Positions 16,235 through 25,315 of a DNA stretch of 64,000 bases are shown here, piece after piece (the stretch's first letter is position 1; every line of letters begins with the position of its first letter). The stretch comes from Streptomyces sp. NBC_00490 (lineage in GTDB: Bacteria; Actinomycetota; Actinomycetes; Streptomycetales; Streptomycetaceae): NCBI RefSeq assembly GCF_036013645.1, contig NZ_CP107869.1, positions 2,108,001 through 2,172,000 on the forward strand. The letters run 5' to 3'. The notes under the pieces were generated by a model. It was not told where the DNA came from and made no database searches. It saw only the letters and a program-made list of their open reading frames with translations. Position numbers and translations under genes: made by a program.

Positions 16235-17857
16235 ATGACGTCATCGGAGACCAATCGGAAGCGAGCCAGGACGTCGGGCGAGGGAGCAGGCTCGGCGCCG
16301 GAGGATCGGAGCGGCTCCGCGCCCGGCGGTCGGAGGGCGTCCGCGTCGGAGGACGGGACCGGCACCGCGTCGGGCAATCGGGGGACGTCCGCGCCGGCGG
16401 AGCGGGCAGGCTCCGCGCCCGGCGATCGGAGGGCGGCCCTCGCCTCCGATGATCGGGCCGGCTCCGCTGCCTGGGAGTTGTTGCTCCCGCTCGGCTCCGC
16501 GCCCGCACGCTCGCGTGGACGTTCGCTGCAGGCGGCGCTGCGGGAGGCGGTCCGGGCGGGGAAGCTTCCGCCGGGGACCCGGTTGCCGTCGAGCCGGGAC
16601 CTGGCCGGTGACCTCGGTGTGTCGCGCGGGCTCGTGACGGAGGCGTACGAGCAGCTGACGGCCGAGGGGTATCTGCGCAGCGGGCGGGGGGCGGGGACCT
16701 GGGTGGGCGGTGCCGTGCGCTCCGTCGAGCCACGCGCGCGTGATCTCGCGCCGCGTCCCCCCGGCGCCCGCGCGGACTTCGTGCCCGGGACGCCCGACCT
16801 GTCCCTGTTCCCGCGCGCCGCCTGGGCCGCGGCACAGCGCGGGGTGCTGGCGGAGCTGCCGCACCACGAACTCGGCTATCCCGATCCGCGCGGGCTGCCC
16901 CGGCTGCGCACCGCCCTGGCCGAACTCCTCGCCCGCCGCCGTGGCGTGGTGGCCGACCCGGAGCGGATCGTGGTGGTGTCCGGGGTGGCGCAGGCGTCGG
17001 CCCTGCTCGGCTTCGCCCTCCACGCGCGCGGGCTGCGCGAGGTGGGCGTGGAGGATCCCGGCAGTCCGCAGCACGACGGCCTCTACGCCGCGGCGGGCGT
17101 CACCGCGGTGCCCGTGCCGCTGGACGAGGACGGACTGGCCGTCGAACCCCTGCGGGCGTCGGGCGTGCGGGCCGTCGTGACCACACCGGCTCACCAGTAC
17201 CCCACCGGGATCGCGTACTCCGCGCGCCGGCGAGCCGAACTGCTCGACTGGGCGCGGTCCGTGGACGGGTTCGTCCTGGAGGACGACTACGACGGCGACT
17301 TCCGCTACGACCGTGCTCCGGTCGGCGCGCTCCAAGGTCTCGATCCCGACCGGGTGGCCTACGCGGGCTCCGTCAGCAAGTCCCTCGCCCCGGGACTGCG
17401 GCTGGGCTGGCTGCTCGTACCGGAGTCACTCGCCGACGAGGTGATCGAACGCAAGCGGACCATGGACCTCGGCCATCCCACCCTCGACCAGGCGTTGTTC
17501 GCCCGTTTCGTGGAGCGCGGCGACTACGACCGTCAATTGCGCCGCTGCCAGCGCGCCTACCGCGAGCGGCGCGACGCACTCGTGGCCGCCCTGGAGGAGT
17601 ACTTCCCCGGCGCGAAGGTGTCCGGGATCGCCGCGGGGCTGCACGTCATCGCCACGCTGCCGGAGCGCTACGGGCCCGAGGAGCGCTTCCTCGCACGCGT
17701 CGCCGCGGCCGGGGTGGCCGTCCGTCCGTTGTCGGACTGCACGCACGCGCGTGCCGAAGGCTCCACGGAGACCCGGCTCGTGGTCGGATACGCGCATCTG
17801 TCCTCCGCGCGGATCCGTTCGGGCGTACGGCTGATGGCCGAGGCGGGCTCCGGGTGA
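16235..17857 (+). CDS. MocR/PdxR-type regulator (GntR HTH fused to aminotransferase fold)
   Basis: A 540-residue fusion. After an odd N-terminal stretch (residues 10-75) of degenerate 8-residue repeats comes a GntR winged helix (85-150: LPPGTRLPSSRDLAGDLGVS, then RGLVTEAYEQLTAEGYLRSG) and a type I aminotransferase domain (175-535) with the PLP lysine in AGSVSKSLAPGLRLGW (about residue 379). MocR proteins use PLP as a ligand and regulate pyridoxal or amine metabolism genes. It is divergent, 47 bases away, from the EamA transporter gene, its probable target. The repeat leader is unusual for the family; an internal start after the repeats would give a protein of normal length. Confidence 0.9.
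   Translation: MTSSETNRKRARTSGEGAGSAPEDRSGSAPGGRRASASEDGTGTASGNRGTSAPAERAGSAPGDRRAALASDDRAGSAAWELLLPLGSAPARSRGRSLQAALREAVRAGKLPPGTRLPSSRDLAGDLGVSRGLVTEAYEQLTAEGYLRSGRGAGTWVGGAVRSVEPRARDLAPRPPGARADFVPGTPDLSLFPRAAWAAAQRGVLAELPHHELGYPDPRGLPRLRTALAELLARRRGVVADPERIVVVSGVAQASALLGFALHARGLREVGVEDPGSPQHDGLYAAAGVTAVPVPLDEDGLAVEPLRASGVRAVVTTPAHQYPTGIAYSARRRAELLDWARSVDGFVLEDDYDGDFRYDRAPVGALQGLDPDRVAYAGSVSKSLAPGLRLGWLLVPESLADEVIERKRTMDLGHPTLDQALFARFVERGDYDRQLRRCQRAYRERRDALVAALEEYFPGAKVSGIAAGLHVIATLPERYGPEERFLARVAAAGVAVRPLSDCTHARAEGSTETRLVVGYAHLSSARIRSGVRLMAEAGSG
16289..16459 (+). repeat. Degenerate 24-base tandem repeats in the MocR N-terminus
   Basis: Seven consecutive units encode variants of G-S-A-P-G-D-R-R (for example GSAPEDRS, GSAPGGRR, ASASEDGT, GTASGNRG, TSAPAERA, GSAPGDRR). 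Six units are 24 bases and the last is 27. The copies have diverged but keep the reading frame, which suggests an old expansion tolerated as a flexible linker. Confidence 0.75.
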
Positions 17858-17920
17858 GGGCCGTCGTACCCCGTCGTGTCCGCGAATCGCACACCGGTTC
17901 CCTTACGCCCGCGGTCAGTT

Positions 17921-17942
17921 GTTCACTTGTGGTTTGCGTGTG
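17921..17942 (+). promoter_or_regulatory. Candidate PHO box (PhoP direct repeats) upstream of phoD
   Basis: Two 11-base direct repeat units, GTTCACTTGTG (17921-17931) and GTTTGCGTGTG (17932-17942), lie 65 bases before the phoD ATG. Streptomyces PhoP binds 11-base direct repeats whose conserved core is GTTCACC-like. The first unit fits well and the second is degenerate. Confidence 0.55.
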
Positions 17943-18007
17943 CGCTGCGGCGCACGAGTAGTTGTGGCATCGCACACTGGCCGGATCCCGACCTTGGAGG
18001 CGCATCC

Positions 18008-19579
18008 ATGTCACATCGTCCGCTCCCCGCCCGCCGCACCGTCCTGCGCGGCTCCCTGGTCGCGTCGGCGGCCCTGGCCCTGCCCGCCGCCGGTTCGGCA
18101 CCGGCATTCGCCCGGTCCGGGCGCCCCGCGGCGGGGTGGGGTGTGCAGACGGGCGACGTGACCTCGGACTCGGGGCTGGTGTGGGTGCGGTCCGACCGTC
18201 CGGCGCGCATGATCGTCGAGACGTCCGCGACCGAGTCGTTCCGCAACCCGCGCCGCTGGCACGGCCCGCTGCTCGGCGCGGACACCGACTTCACCGGCAC
18301 CACCCGGCTGCACGGGCTTCCGCCGGGCGAGCAGATCCACTACCGCGTACGGCTGGCCGACCCCGACGACCCGCGCCGCACCGGCGAGCCGGTCACCGGC
18401 ACGTTCCGCACGGCCTCGGCCAGGAGGCGCGACGGCGTGCGTTTCGTCTGGTCGGGCGACCTGGCGGGGCAGGGCTGGGGCATCAACCCGGACCTCGGCG
18501 GATACCGGATCTACGACGCGATGGCCGCCCTGGACCCCGACTTCTTCGTCTGCAGCGGCGACAACATCTACGCCGACGGCCCGCTCTCGGCGTCCGTCAC
18601 CCTCCCCGACGGCAGCACCTGGCGCAATGTCACCACCGAGGAGAAGGCGAAGGTCGCCGAGACGCTGGCCGAGTTCCGCGGCAACTTCCGCTACAACCTG
18701 CTCGACGACAACCTCCGGCGGTTCAACGCCCAGGTCCCCTCGATCGTCCAGTGGGACGACCACGAGGTGACCAACAACTGGTTCCCCGGCGAGATCCTCG
18801 CCGACTCCCGCTACACCGAGAAGAACATCGACGTGCTGGCCGCGCGGGCCCGCCAGGCGTTCTCCGAGTACTTCCCGGTCTCGACCCTGCGCCGCCCCGA
18901 CGGCCGGGTGTACCGGGTGGTCCACCACGGCCCGCTCCTCGACGTGTTCGTGCTGGACATGCGCACCTACCGCAACGCCAACTCGCCGGACGACCAGAGC
19001 ACCGACCCGCAGGGCATCCTCGGCGCCGAGCAGCTGGCCTGGCTCAAGCGGGAACTGGCCCGCTCCCGGGCCGTGTGGAAGGTGATCGCCTCGGACATGC
19101 CGCTCGGCCTGGTCGTGCCGGACGGCACGGACGGCAAACCGAACATCGAGGCCGTCGCCCAGGGCGACCCGGGTGCCCCGCTCGGGCGTGAGCTGCAGAT
19201 CGCGGAGCTGCTGCGGTTCATCAAGCACCGGCGGATCACCGGCACGGTGTGGCTGACCGCCGACGTCCACTACACCTCGGCCCAGCACTACCAGCCGTCC
19301 CGGGCCGCCTTCACGGACTTCGAACCGTTCTGGGAGTTCGTGTCGGGCCCGCTCAACGCCGGCGCCTTCCAGGCCAACACGCTGGACGGCACCTTCGGCC
19401 CGGAGCGGGTGTTCGTCAAGGCGCCGCCGACCGCGAACGTCTCGCCCGCCGGCGGCTACCAGTTCTTCGGCGAGGTCGACATCGACGGCGGCAGCGGGGA
19501 GCTGACGGTCCGGCTGCGGGAGTCGGACGGCACCGTGCTGTTCACACAGGTGCTCCAGCCGGGCCGTGTGGGCCAGTGA
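18008..19579 (+). CDS. phoD: Alkaline phosphatase D, Tat-secreted
   Basis: A 523-residue secreted phosphatase/phosphodiesterase. Residues 1-35 are a twin-arginine signal (ARRTVLRG with Arg9-Arg10, a hydrophobic stretch, and cleavage after A-F-A at about 35). An N-terminal Fn3-like PhoD_N domain (GVQTGDVTSDSGLVWVRSDR) is followed by the metallophosphatase domain with GDLAGQGWGI, FFVCSGDNIYADGP, VQWDDHEVTNNW and TADVHYTSAQHY, which carry the Fe/Ca ligands. It scavenges phosphate outside the cell. I chose the ATG at 18008, preceded by TTGGAGG. A PHO-box-like repeat upstream fits PhoR-PhoP control. Confidence 0.93.
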   Translation: MSHRPLPARRTVLRGSLVASAALALPAAGSAPAFARSGRPAAGWGVQTGDVTSDSGLVWVRSDRPARMIVETSATESFRNPRRWHGPLLGADTDFTGTTRLHGLPPGEQIHYRVRLADPDDPRRTGEPVTGTFRTASARRRDGVRFVWSGDLAGQGWGINPDLGGYRIYDAMAALDPDFFVCSGDNIYADGPLSASVTLPDGSTWRNVTTEEKAKVAETLAEFRGNFRYNLLDDNLRRFNAQVPSIVQWDDHEVTNNWFPGEILADSRYTEKNIDVLAARARQAFSEYFPVSTLRRPDGRVYRVVHHGPLLDVFVLDMRTYRNANSPDDQSTDPQGILGAEQLAWLKRELARSRAVWKVIASDMPLGLVVPDGTDGKPNIEAVAQGDPGAPLGRELQIAELLRFIKHRRITGTVWLTADVHYTSAQHYQPSRAAFTDFEPFWEFVSGPLNAGAFQANTLDGTFGPERVFVKAPPTANVSPAGGYQFFGEVDIDGGSGELTVRLRESDGTVLFTQVLQPGRVGQ

Positions 19580-19732
19580 CTCCCGTACCCTCGTAGGCGG
19601 GCCGCGTCCCGGAGTCATCCCCGGTGCGCGGCCTGCGTGTTCTCCCGGCCGGCGGACCTGCGAACTCCCGCTCACCCAGGGTGTTTTCGCAGGTCATGGC
19701 CGATTGTCAGTGGTCGCCCCTACGGTTTTTCC

Positions 19733-21136
19733 ATGACGCGATCTCTGCAGGCCGTGGCCTATCGCCGACCCTCCGTGCTGGAGTCCGCAGCGGGCTCGCA
19801 GCGCCTGGGGCTCGAGACCTCACGGGGTGCGACGCCCTCGGGCGCCGAGGACCATCCGCGGTTCTTCACGGGCTTCCTGACGTCCCCTCAGGTGGCCTCC
19901 GCCGGACTGCTCGCCGTGGCCGACGTCGCGGCCGCACGCTACTTCCAGCCGCAGCTGCGCGCCTCGCTGGACCCGGTCGTCACGGGCAACGGCGACCGGC
20001 TGCGCTTCGAGTCCTTCTCCGGCTGCGGCGGGGTCTACGCCCGCCTTGACGTGCTCGCACCCGGCCTGGACGGCGGCGAGGTGGGACACGGCACGACGAA
20101 CGTCGACGTCAACAACCCGCTGCGCGAGGCGCTCTCGCGGATCGGCGCCGACGACCCGCTCCATCTGCGGGTCGGCCCCGAGGAGCTGGCCGTGACCACG
20201 CTCGACGGCCCGGTCGTGGAGAAGAAGGTGCCGCTCCCCGACCGCTGGCTGCGCGGCTTCGCGGAGGCCCAGGTGATCGCGGCCGGCTTCGACCTGCGGG
20301 CCGAGCTGCCCGCCGCCGAGGCCGTGCGGTTCCTGCGGGCGCTGCCTCGCGGCGCAGGACGCGGCGCCCCGCGCTGGGTGGTACCGGTCGGCGGCACGCT
20401 GCGGCCGACCACCCGCGCGGTGCCGGGTGCGCTGTGCCTGCCGGGGCCGGAGCGGCTGGTCGCGCTCCAGCGGGTGCTGCGGCACGCGACGGCCCTGCGG
20501 GTGTACGGCCCGGCGGTCGCCCCGGGCTCCGGCAGTGCCGCCACGGCCGGCGCCTGGGAGGCCGTCCTGCCGGGCATGCGGCTCACCCTGACGCTGTCGC
20601 CCGACGCCTCACGCGGGTTCTCCGGCGAGGGCGGCGTCCTCGACGCGCTCGCGACCGACGAGGCCGCGGAGGACGCCGAGCTGATCTCGGTGCTCCTGGC
20701 ATGGGAACCCCGCGTCGACGTCGCCGACCTCGCCGCCGCGGCGGGCCTGACTACCGACCGGGTCCGGGCGGCACTGGTCCGCCTGGGCACCTCGGGCCGC
20801 CTCGGGTACGACACGGCGGAGGCGGCCTACTTCCACCGGGAGCTGCCCTACGACGCCGAGCGCGTGGAGCGCCACAATCCGCGGCTACGGTCGGCCCGGG
20901 CGCTGGTGGCGGCGGGTGCGGTCGCCCTGGACGGCACCGGCGGCACGGTCACGGCCGAGGACGGACATGTGCACCGGGTGCGGGACGAGGCGGGGGTGCT
21001 CAGCTGCAGTTGCCTGTGGTGGGCGAAGTACCGGGGCGGGCGCGGACCGTGCAAGCACGCGCTGGCGGTGCGCATGACGCGGCGGGGTGCCGCGGTGGGG
21101 CGGGAGACGGTCCGGGTCGACGGGGGTGTGCGATGA
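19733..21136 (+). CDS. SWIM zinc finger family protein
   Basis: A 467-residue protein. The C-terminal SWIM finger reads LSCSCLWWAKYRGGRGPCKH near residues 422-441, giving the C-x-C-x(n)-C-x-H zinc ligands. The rest has no catalytic motif that I recognise; a winged-helix-like segment DLAAAAGLTTDRVRAALVRL lies near residue 340. SWIM domains bind DNA or proteins. The gene is coupled by a 4-base overlap (ATGA) to the next one, a DUF6493-like protein; this pair is recurrent in Streptomyces. The ATG at 19733 gives the known N-terminus MTRSLQAVAY; function is unknown. Confidence 0.85.
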   Translation: MTRSLQAVAYRRPSVLESAAGSQRLGLETSRGATPSGAEDHPRFFTGFLTSPQVASAGLLAVADVAAARYFQPQLRASLDPVVTGNGDRLRFESFSGCGGVYARLDVLAPGLDGGEVGHGTTNVDVNNPLREALSRIGADDPLHLRVGPEELAVTTLDGPVVEKKVPLPDRWLRGFAEAQVIAAGFDLRAELPAAEAVRFLRALPRGAGRGAPRWVVPVGGTLRPTTRAVPGALCLPGPERLVALQRVLRHATALRVYGPAVAPGSGSAATAGAWEAVLPGMRLTLTLSPDASRGFSGEGGVLDALATDEAAEDAELISVLLAWEPRVDVADLAAAAGLTTDRVRAALVRLGTSGRLGYDTAEAAYFHRELPYDAERVERHNPRLRSARALVAAGAVALDGTGGTVTAEDGHVHRVRDEAGVLSCSCLWWAKYRGGRGPCKHALAVRMTRRGAAVGRETVRVDGGVR

Positions 21137-23775
21137 GCGAACTCATCGACGCGGTGCGGGGCGGGCGGACGGCCGAGGTGCTGGGTCTGCTGGACGGCAT
21201 GACGGACGCGGAACGGCGGGCGGCCTTCCCCGCGTTGAAGGAGCTGCGCAAGGAGCTCCGGGCGGATCGCTGGAGCGCTGCCACACGGCGCGCGCACCCC
21301 TCCCTGCAGGTGGCGGGCGCGGCCTGCCAGACCGGTGCGGCGGCGGTGGCGAGCTGGCTCGGGGTCTCCGACATGAGCTGGTGGCAGGCGCACCCGGCGG
21401 TGCTGCTCGATGTGCTGGGCGACCGTGATCCCGCATGGCTGGCGGACCTGGCGCACCGGCTGGCCCAGCGTCCGGCCGGTGCCGATGTGGCGTACGAGCT
21501 GGTGTCCGGCCTGGTGCGGCTCTCGGGCTGTCCGGTGCCGACGACGGACGCGTACGTCCGGGGCTGGCTGCTCCACGTCGGCGTCACCTGGCAGCGCGAG
21601 GGCACCGTGCAGGACCGGCTGCGCCGGGAGCCGCAGCTCGCGCGGCTGGTGGCCGCCTTCTTCGAGACGGACGACACGGGCTCCCTGCTGGGGTGGGTGG
21701 ACATCGACGGGCCGAACAGCTTCACCGGGGCCCTGGCAGCACTCACGGCCGAGGGGACGCTCGACCGGCGGACGATGGTCGACGCGTGTGTCGCCCGGTT
21801 CCTGCGGGGCGGTCGCGCCGCCGAGCACCGGCTGTTCCTCCGCCTCCTGAAGACACTGGACCTCACTCGCGACGAAGAGCTCGAACGGACGGCGGACTGG
21901 CTGGCCCTCGCCGCGGACGGCACGTCGACGGTGGCCTCGCACGCACAGTCGGTGCTGGGCTCCCTGGCCCTGGACGGCGCCCTGCCCGTGCGCCGGCTCG
22001 CCGAGATGTCGGCCGCCGTGCTGTTCCGTACGGAGAAGAAGCTGGTACGGGCCCAGCTCGTCCTGATTGGCAAGGTGATGGCACGGGACGCCGGCACGGT
22101 CGACGAGCTGCTGCCGGCCGCCGCCCACGCCTTCGGGCACGAGGACTCGGATGTACAGGAGCGGGCGCTGAAGCTGATCGAGCGGCATGCCGGGAAGGCC
22201 GGCGTCACGGTGCGGGACGAACTGGTCGTCGCGGCGGACCAGTTGATCCCGGCGTTGCGCGCCCGGGCGGTCGGCGCGCTGGGTGCGGCACCGGCGGCTT
22301 CGCGGACCGTGGTTCACGAGGAGGTGCTGCCACCGGCCCCGGAGCCGGTGCGTCTCGCCCCCGCGCCCGGGTCGGCCGCCGAACTCGCCGAGGAGGTGGG
22401 GGCGCTGCTGGCGTCCGGCGCGGACGTGGCGACGTTCGAGCGCACCCTCGACGGGCTCGTGCGCCGCGCCCACCAGGACCGGGACTCCCTGATCGAGGCG
22501 CTCGGCCCGGTGGTGGCACGCCTGTGGTGGGTCGTCGGCGACCCCGGGCATGAGCGGCAGTACGCCTTCGGTGGCCGTCTGTCCTCCCTCGAAGTGGTGC
22601 TGGCGACGCTGCTGGGCAAGGTGCGTACCGACACGCTCCACAGCGCGGTCCAGCACGGCACCTCGGCGCGCACCTGCGTACACAGCCCCCTGACGCAGGC
22701 CTTCGACGCCCGCGTCGCGGAGGTCGCCTACCGGCTCGCCACCGATCCGCTGCCGTTCCTGCTGTCCACACCCAGCTGGACCACGGGGCTGCTGGAGCCC
22801 GACGAGCTGGTGGCCCGGCTCGACGAGTACCGGCGCCTCGGTGCGCGGGTGTCGGCGGCGGACTTCGACCAGGCGCTGCTCCGCGTGCGTCGCACGGACA
22901 AGGCGGCGTCCGCGGCGGCGGCCGAGAAGGCGGCGGCGCTCGACACACCGGAGGGGAAGCGCCTGGCCCGATGGCTCGCCTCGGGACCGCCGGCGCTGCC
23001 CACGTACCGGCGGCGGACCGCGGGAGCGCGCCTGATGGTGGAGTTCGGTGAACTCCCGGAGCTGCGGGAGGACTTCGGCCGCGAGTTCCGGCATCTGGGC
23101 CGGCCGGTGAGTGTGTACGGGGACCACTGGCACTGCCACCACTGGGACGACACCGCCCGTCAGCACTGGCTCGCTCTCCTCCCCGAGCGCCGCGAACTCG
23201 TCGCGGCCCGCGTCCTGCGCGATGTCTCGACCGTCGCCGTGGACGACGCCCGGGGAGCCGCCGCCGTCCTTCCGCTGCTCGCCGAGTCCGGCGGCGAGGC
23301 GGGTGACGCCGTGCATCTGTGCCTGGCGTACGGGCTCGGGGCCCGGCACGAGCAGGATCGGCTCGCCGCCGTGGACGCCCTGCTGGTGCTCGCGGCGCGG
23401 GGGCAGCTCGACATATCCCTGCTGGGTGCGGACCTCGGACAGCTGGTGCGCCGCGGGGCCGTGAAGCCGTCGCGGCTGGCGGAATCGGTGCGTACGGCGG
23501 CGGCGACCGGGGCGAACGCCACCATCTGGGGGCTGCTGCGGCACACCCTGCCCGTGCTACTCGCCGACCTCGCCACCGGCGGTCCGGACGGCCAGGCCGC
23601 GAAGGTCCGGGGCCTGGGTGAACTGCTGGCCGTGGCCGCGGAGTGCGCCGAGCGGTCCGGGGCGCGGGGCGAGCTGCCGCATCTGGCACGGCTCGCGGAC
23701 CGGCGCGGCTCGTCCCGACTGGTGACCCAGGCCCGCCGTCTGCACGGCGCGCTGGCTCTGGAGGCGGCCGCTTGA
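21133..23775 (+). CDS. DUF6493-like helical-repeat protein, partner of the SWIM protein
   Basis: An 880-residue protein with no catalytic motif seen. It is largely helical and Ala/Leu-rich, with HEAT/armadillo-like stretches (for example DSDVQERALKLIERHAGKAG near residue 337 and ARGAAAVLPLLAESGGEAGD near 700), consistent with a scaffold. It starts at the ATG at 21133, overlapping the SWIM gene stop. In related clusters SWIM proteins sit with MoxR and vWA genes; here only these two genes are present. The DUF6493 name is my best match and is not certain; the operon link is clear. Confidence 0.75.
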   Translation: MSELIDAVRGGRTAEVLGLLDGMTDAERRAAFPALKELRKELRADRWSAATRRAHPSLQVAGAACQTGAAAVASWLGVSDMSWWQAHPAVLLDVLGDRDPAWLADLAHRLAQRPAGADVAYELVSGLVRLSGCPVPTTDAYVRGWLLHVGVTWQREGTVQDRLRREPQLARLVAAFFETDDTGSLLGWVDIDGPNSFTGALAALTAEGTLDRRTMVDACVARFLRGGRAAEHRLFLRLLKTLDLTRDEELERTADWLALAADGTSTVASHAQSVLGSLALDGALPVRRLAEMSAAVLFRTEKKLVRAQLVLIGKVMARDAGTVDELLPAAAHAFGHEDSDVQERALKLIERHAGKAGVTVRDELVVAADQLIPALRARAVGALGAAPAASRTVVHEEVLPPAPEPVRLAPAPGSAAELAEEVGALLASGADVATFERTLDGLVRRAHQDRDSLIEALGPVVARLWWVVGDPGHERQYAFGGRLSSLEVVLATLLGKVRTDTLHSAVQHGTSARTCVHSPLTQAFDARVAEVAYRLATDPLPFLLSTPSWTTGLLEPDELVARLDEYRRLGARVSAADFDQALLRVRRTDKAASAAAAEKAAALDTPEGKRLARWLASGPPALPTYRRRTAGARLMVEFGELPELREDFGREFRHLGRPVSVYGDHWHCHHWDDTARQHWLALLPERRELVAARVLRDVSTVAVDDARGAAAVLPLLAESGGEAGDAVHLCLAYGLGARHEQDRLAAVDALLVLAARGQLDISLLGADLGQLVRRGAVKPSRLAESVRTAAATGANATIWGLLRHTLPVLLADLATGGPDGQAAKVRGLGELLAVAAECAERSGARGELPHLARLADRRGSSRLVTQARRLHGALALEAAA

Positions 23776-23856
23776 CCGTCACCCCTATGCACCGTCCACC
23801 TCAGAGCAAACGTAAGAACAGTCACAAATGGTACAGATCCAGTCTTTACCGCCTGG

Positions 23857-23877
23857 TCACAAAGCGTTTGTGATCAC
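23857..23877. promoter_or_regulatory. Overlapping palindromes upstream of the ACT-GNAT gene
   Basis: TCACAAAGCGTTTGTGA at 23857-23873 is a perfect inverted repeat with 7-base arms. It overlaps GTGATCAC at 23870-23877, a perfect 8-base palindrome. A further TCACAAA half-site lies at 23822-23828. The GTGA/TCAC ends resemble Crp-type sites, but spacing is not canonical. This is the likely operator of the gene starting at 23905. Confidence 0.5.
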
Positions 23878-23904
23878 GCAACACCGTTCCTTCACAGTGG
23901 CTGT

Positions 23905-25311
23905 ATGAAACGAGAAATGTCTGATGTGACGCGTGCGAGGCATGGCCGTCCGGTCCACCACTGGCGGCGGGACGTCATCGAACTCGCCGCACTGTTCACG
24001 GCGGTCGCGGTGGCGGACGCCGTCGCGAACCTGGTCGGGCACGGCCCCGACGGTCCGGCGCTGCTGCTGATCTCGGCGGTCGCACTGGTCGCCACGGCGG
24101 CGTTCCACACATGGTGGGCACGACACCACGGTCACGCACCGCCGATCGACGGCACCGATATCGACGCCCGGCCGCTCTCCCCGGAGCAGGCCGGGCCGTC
24201 CGAGCAGCCCCCGGGCGAGGCCGGGGCGAGCACGCTGTGGCGGATGCGGACGACGGTGAAGGACGAGCCGGGATCACTGGCCGCGCTGTGCACGGCGCTC
24301 GCCGGTCACCGGGTCGACATCCTCAGCCTGCAGACGCATCCACTGGCCGAGGGCACGGTGGACGAGTTCCTGCTGCGGGCGCCCGGCGCGCTGGAGGCGT
24401 CCGGCATCACCCGGGCGGTCTCGCTGGCCGGCGGTGCCGGTACCTGGATCGAGCGGGCCGACGCCCACGACCTGGTCGACGCACCGACCCGGGTCCTCGG
24501 TCTCGCGACCCGTACCGCGCTGGACGCGGCGGAACTCCCGCTGACGCTGCGGCAGTTGCTGGGCCGGTGCACGATCCGGCAGGTGCCCGCGGGTCCGGGT
24601 CCCGAGACCGTGCCCACCGAGGGGGCGCTCGAGGACACCGTGATGCGGCTGCGGGCGCCGGAAGGCGGAGTGATCACCGTGGAGCGGCCCTATCTGCCGT
24701 TCACCCCGACCGAGTTCGCGCGGGCGCGGGCCCTGGTGGAGCTGGACGCGGTGCTCGGCCCCAGGGTGCCGCGCAGCCAGGACGTACTGACGCTGCCCGA
24801 GGGCAACGACATCACCGTGCGACGGGCCGACGTCGGCGACCTGGACGCGGCGAAGGCGATGCACGAGCGGTGCTCGCAGCGGACGTTGTCGCTGCGGTAT
24901 CACGGTCCGGTGGGCGACGCGGACCGGTACCTGAACCACCTGCTCAGTCCGCGCTTCGGGCGGACCGTCGCCGTGGAGACGACCTCGGGCCGGATGGTCG
25001 GGCTGGGGCATCTGCTGTGGGACGGGGACGAGACGGAGGTCGCGCTGCTCGTCGAGGACGAGTGGCAGCGGCGCGGTATCGGTGCGGGGCTGCTCCGCAG
25101 GTTGGTGGGGATGGCTCTTGAGGCCGGGTGCGAGAGTGTGTACGCGGTGACGCAGGCGTCCAACACGGGGATGGTCGCGGCGATGCGGGGGTTGGGGCTC
25201 CCCCTCGACTACCAGATCGAGGAGGGGACCCTGGTGATCACTGCGCGGCTGGACGGGGTCGCCGCGCTGGCGGAGGGTATGGCCGGCGTGACGAACGCGG
25301 AAGCGCCGTAA
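23905..25311 (+). CDS. Membrane-anchored ACT-domain GNAT acetyltransferase
   Basis: A 468-residue protein with an uncommon order. Two N-terminal membrane helices (about 25-44 and 51-71) are followed by a linker, an ACT domain (about 113-180: TTVKDEPGSLAALCTALAGH, RVDILSLQTHPL), a middle region, and a GNAT domain (about 300-450) with the acetyl-CoA loop WQRRGIGAGLLRRLVGMA. ACT domains bind amino acids, and ACT-GNAT fusions in actinomycetes are amino-acid-controlled protein acetyltransferases (substrates such as acyl-CoA synthetases). The membrane anchor suggests that this one acts at the inner face of the membrane. It stands alone with palindromes upstream. Confidence 0.88.
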   Translation: MKREMSDVTRARHGRPVHHWRRDVIELAALFTAVAVADAVANLVGHGPDGPALLLISAVALVATAAFHTWWARHHGHAPPIDGTDIDARPLSPEQAGPSEQPPGEAGASTLWRMRTTVKDEPGSLAALCTALAGHRVDILSLQTHPLAEGTVDEFLLRAPGALEASGITRAVSLAGGAGTWIERADAHDLVDAPTRVLGLATRTALDAAELPLTLRQLLGRCTIRQVPAGPGPETVPTEGALEDTVMRLRAPEGGVITVERPYLPFTPTEFARARALVELDAVLGPRVPRSQDVLTLPEGNDITVRRADVGDLDAAKAMHERCSQRTLSLRYHGPVGDADRYLNHLLSPRFGRTVAVETTSGRMVGLGHLLWDGDETEVALLVEDEWQRRGIGAGLLRRLVGMALEAGCESVYAVTQASNTGMVAAMRGLGLPLDYQIEEGTLVITARLDGVAALAEGMAGVTNAEAP

Positions 25312-25315
25312 CGGA

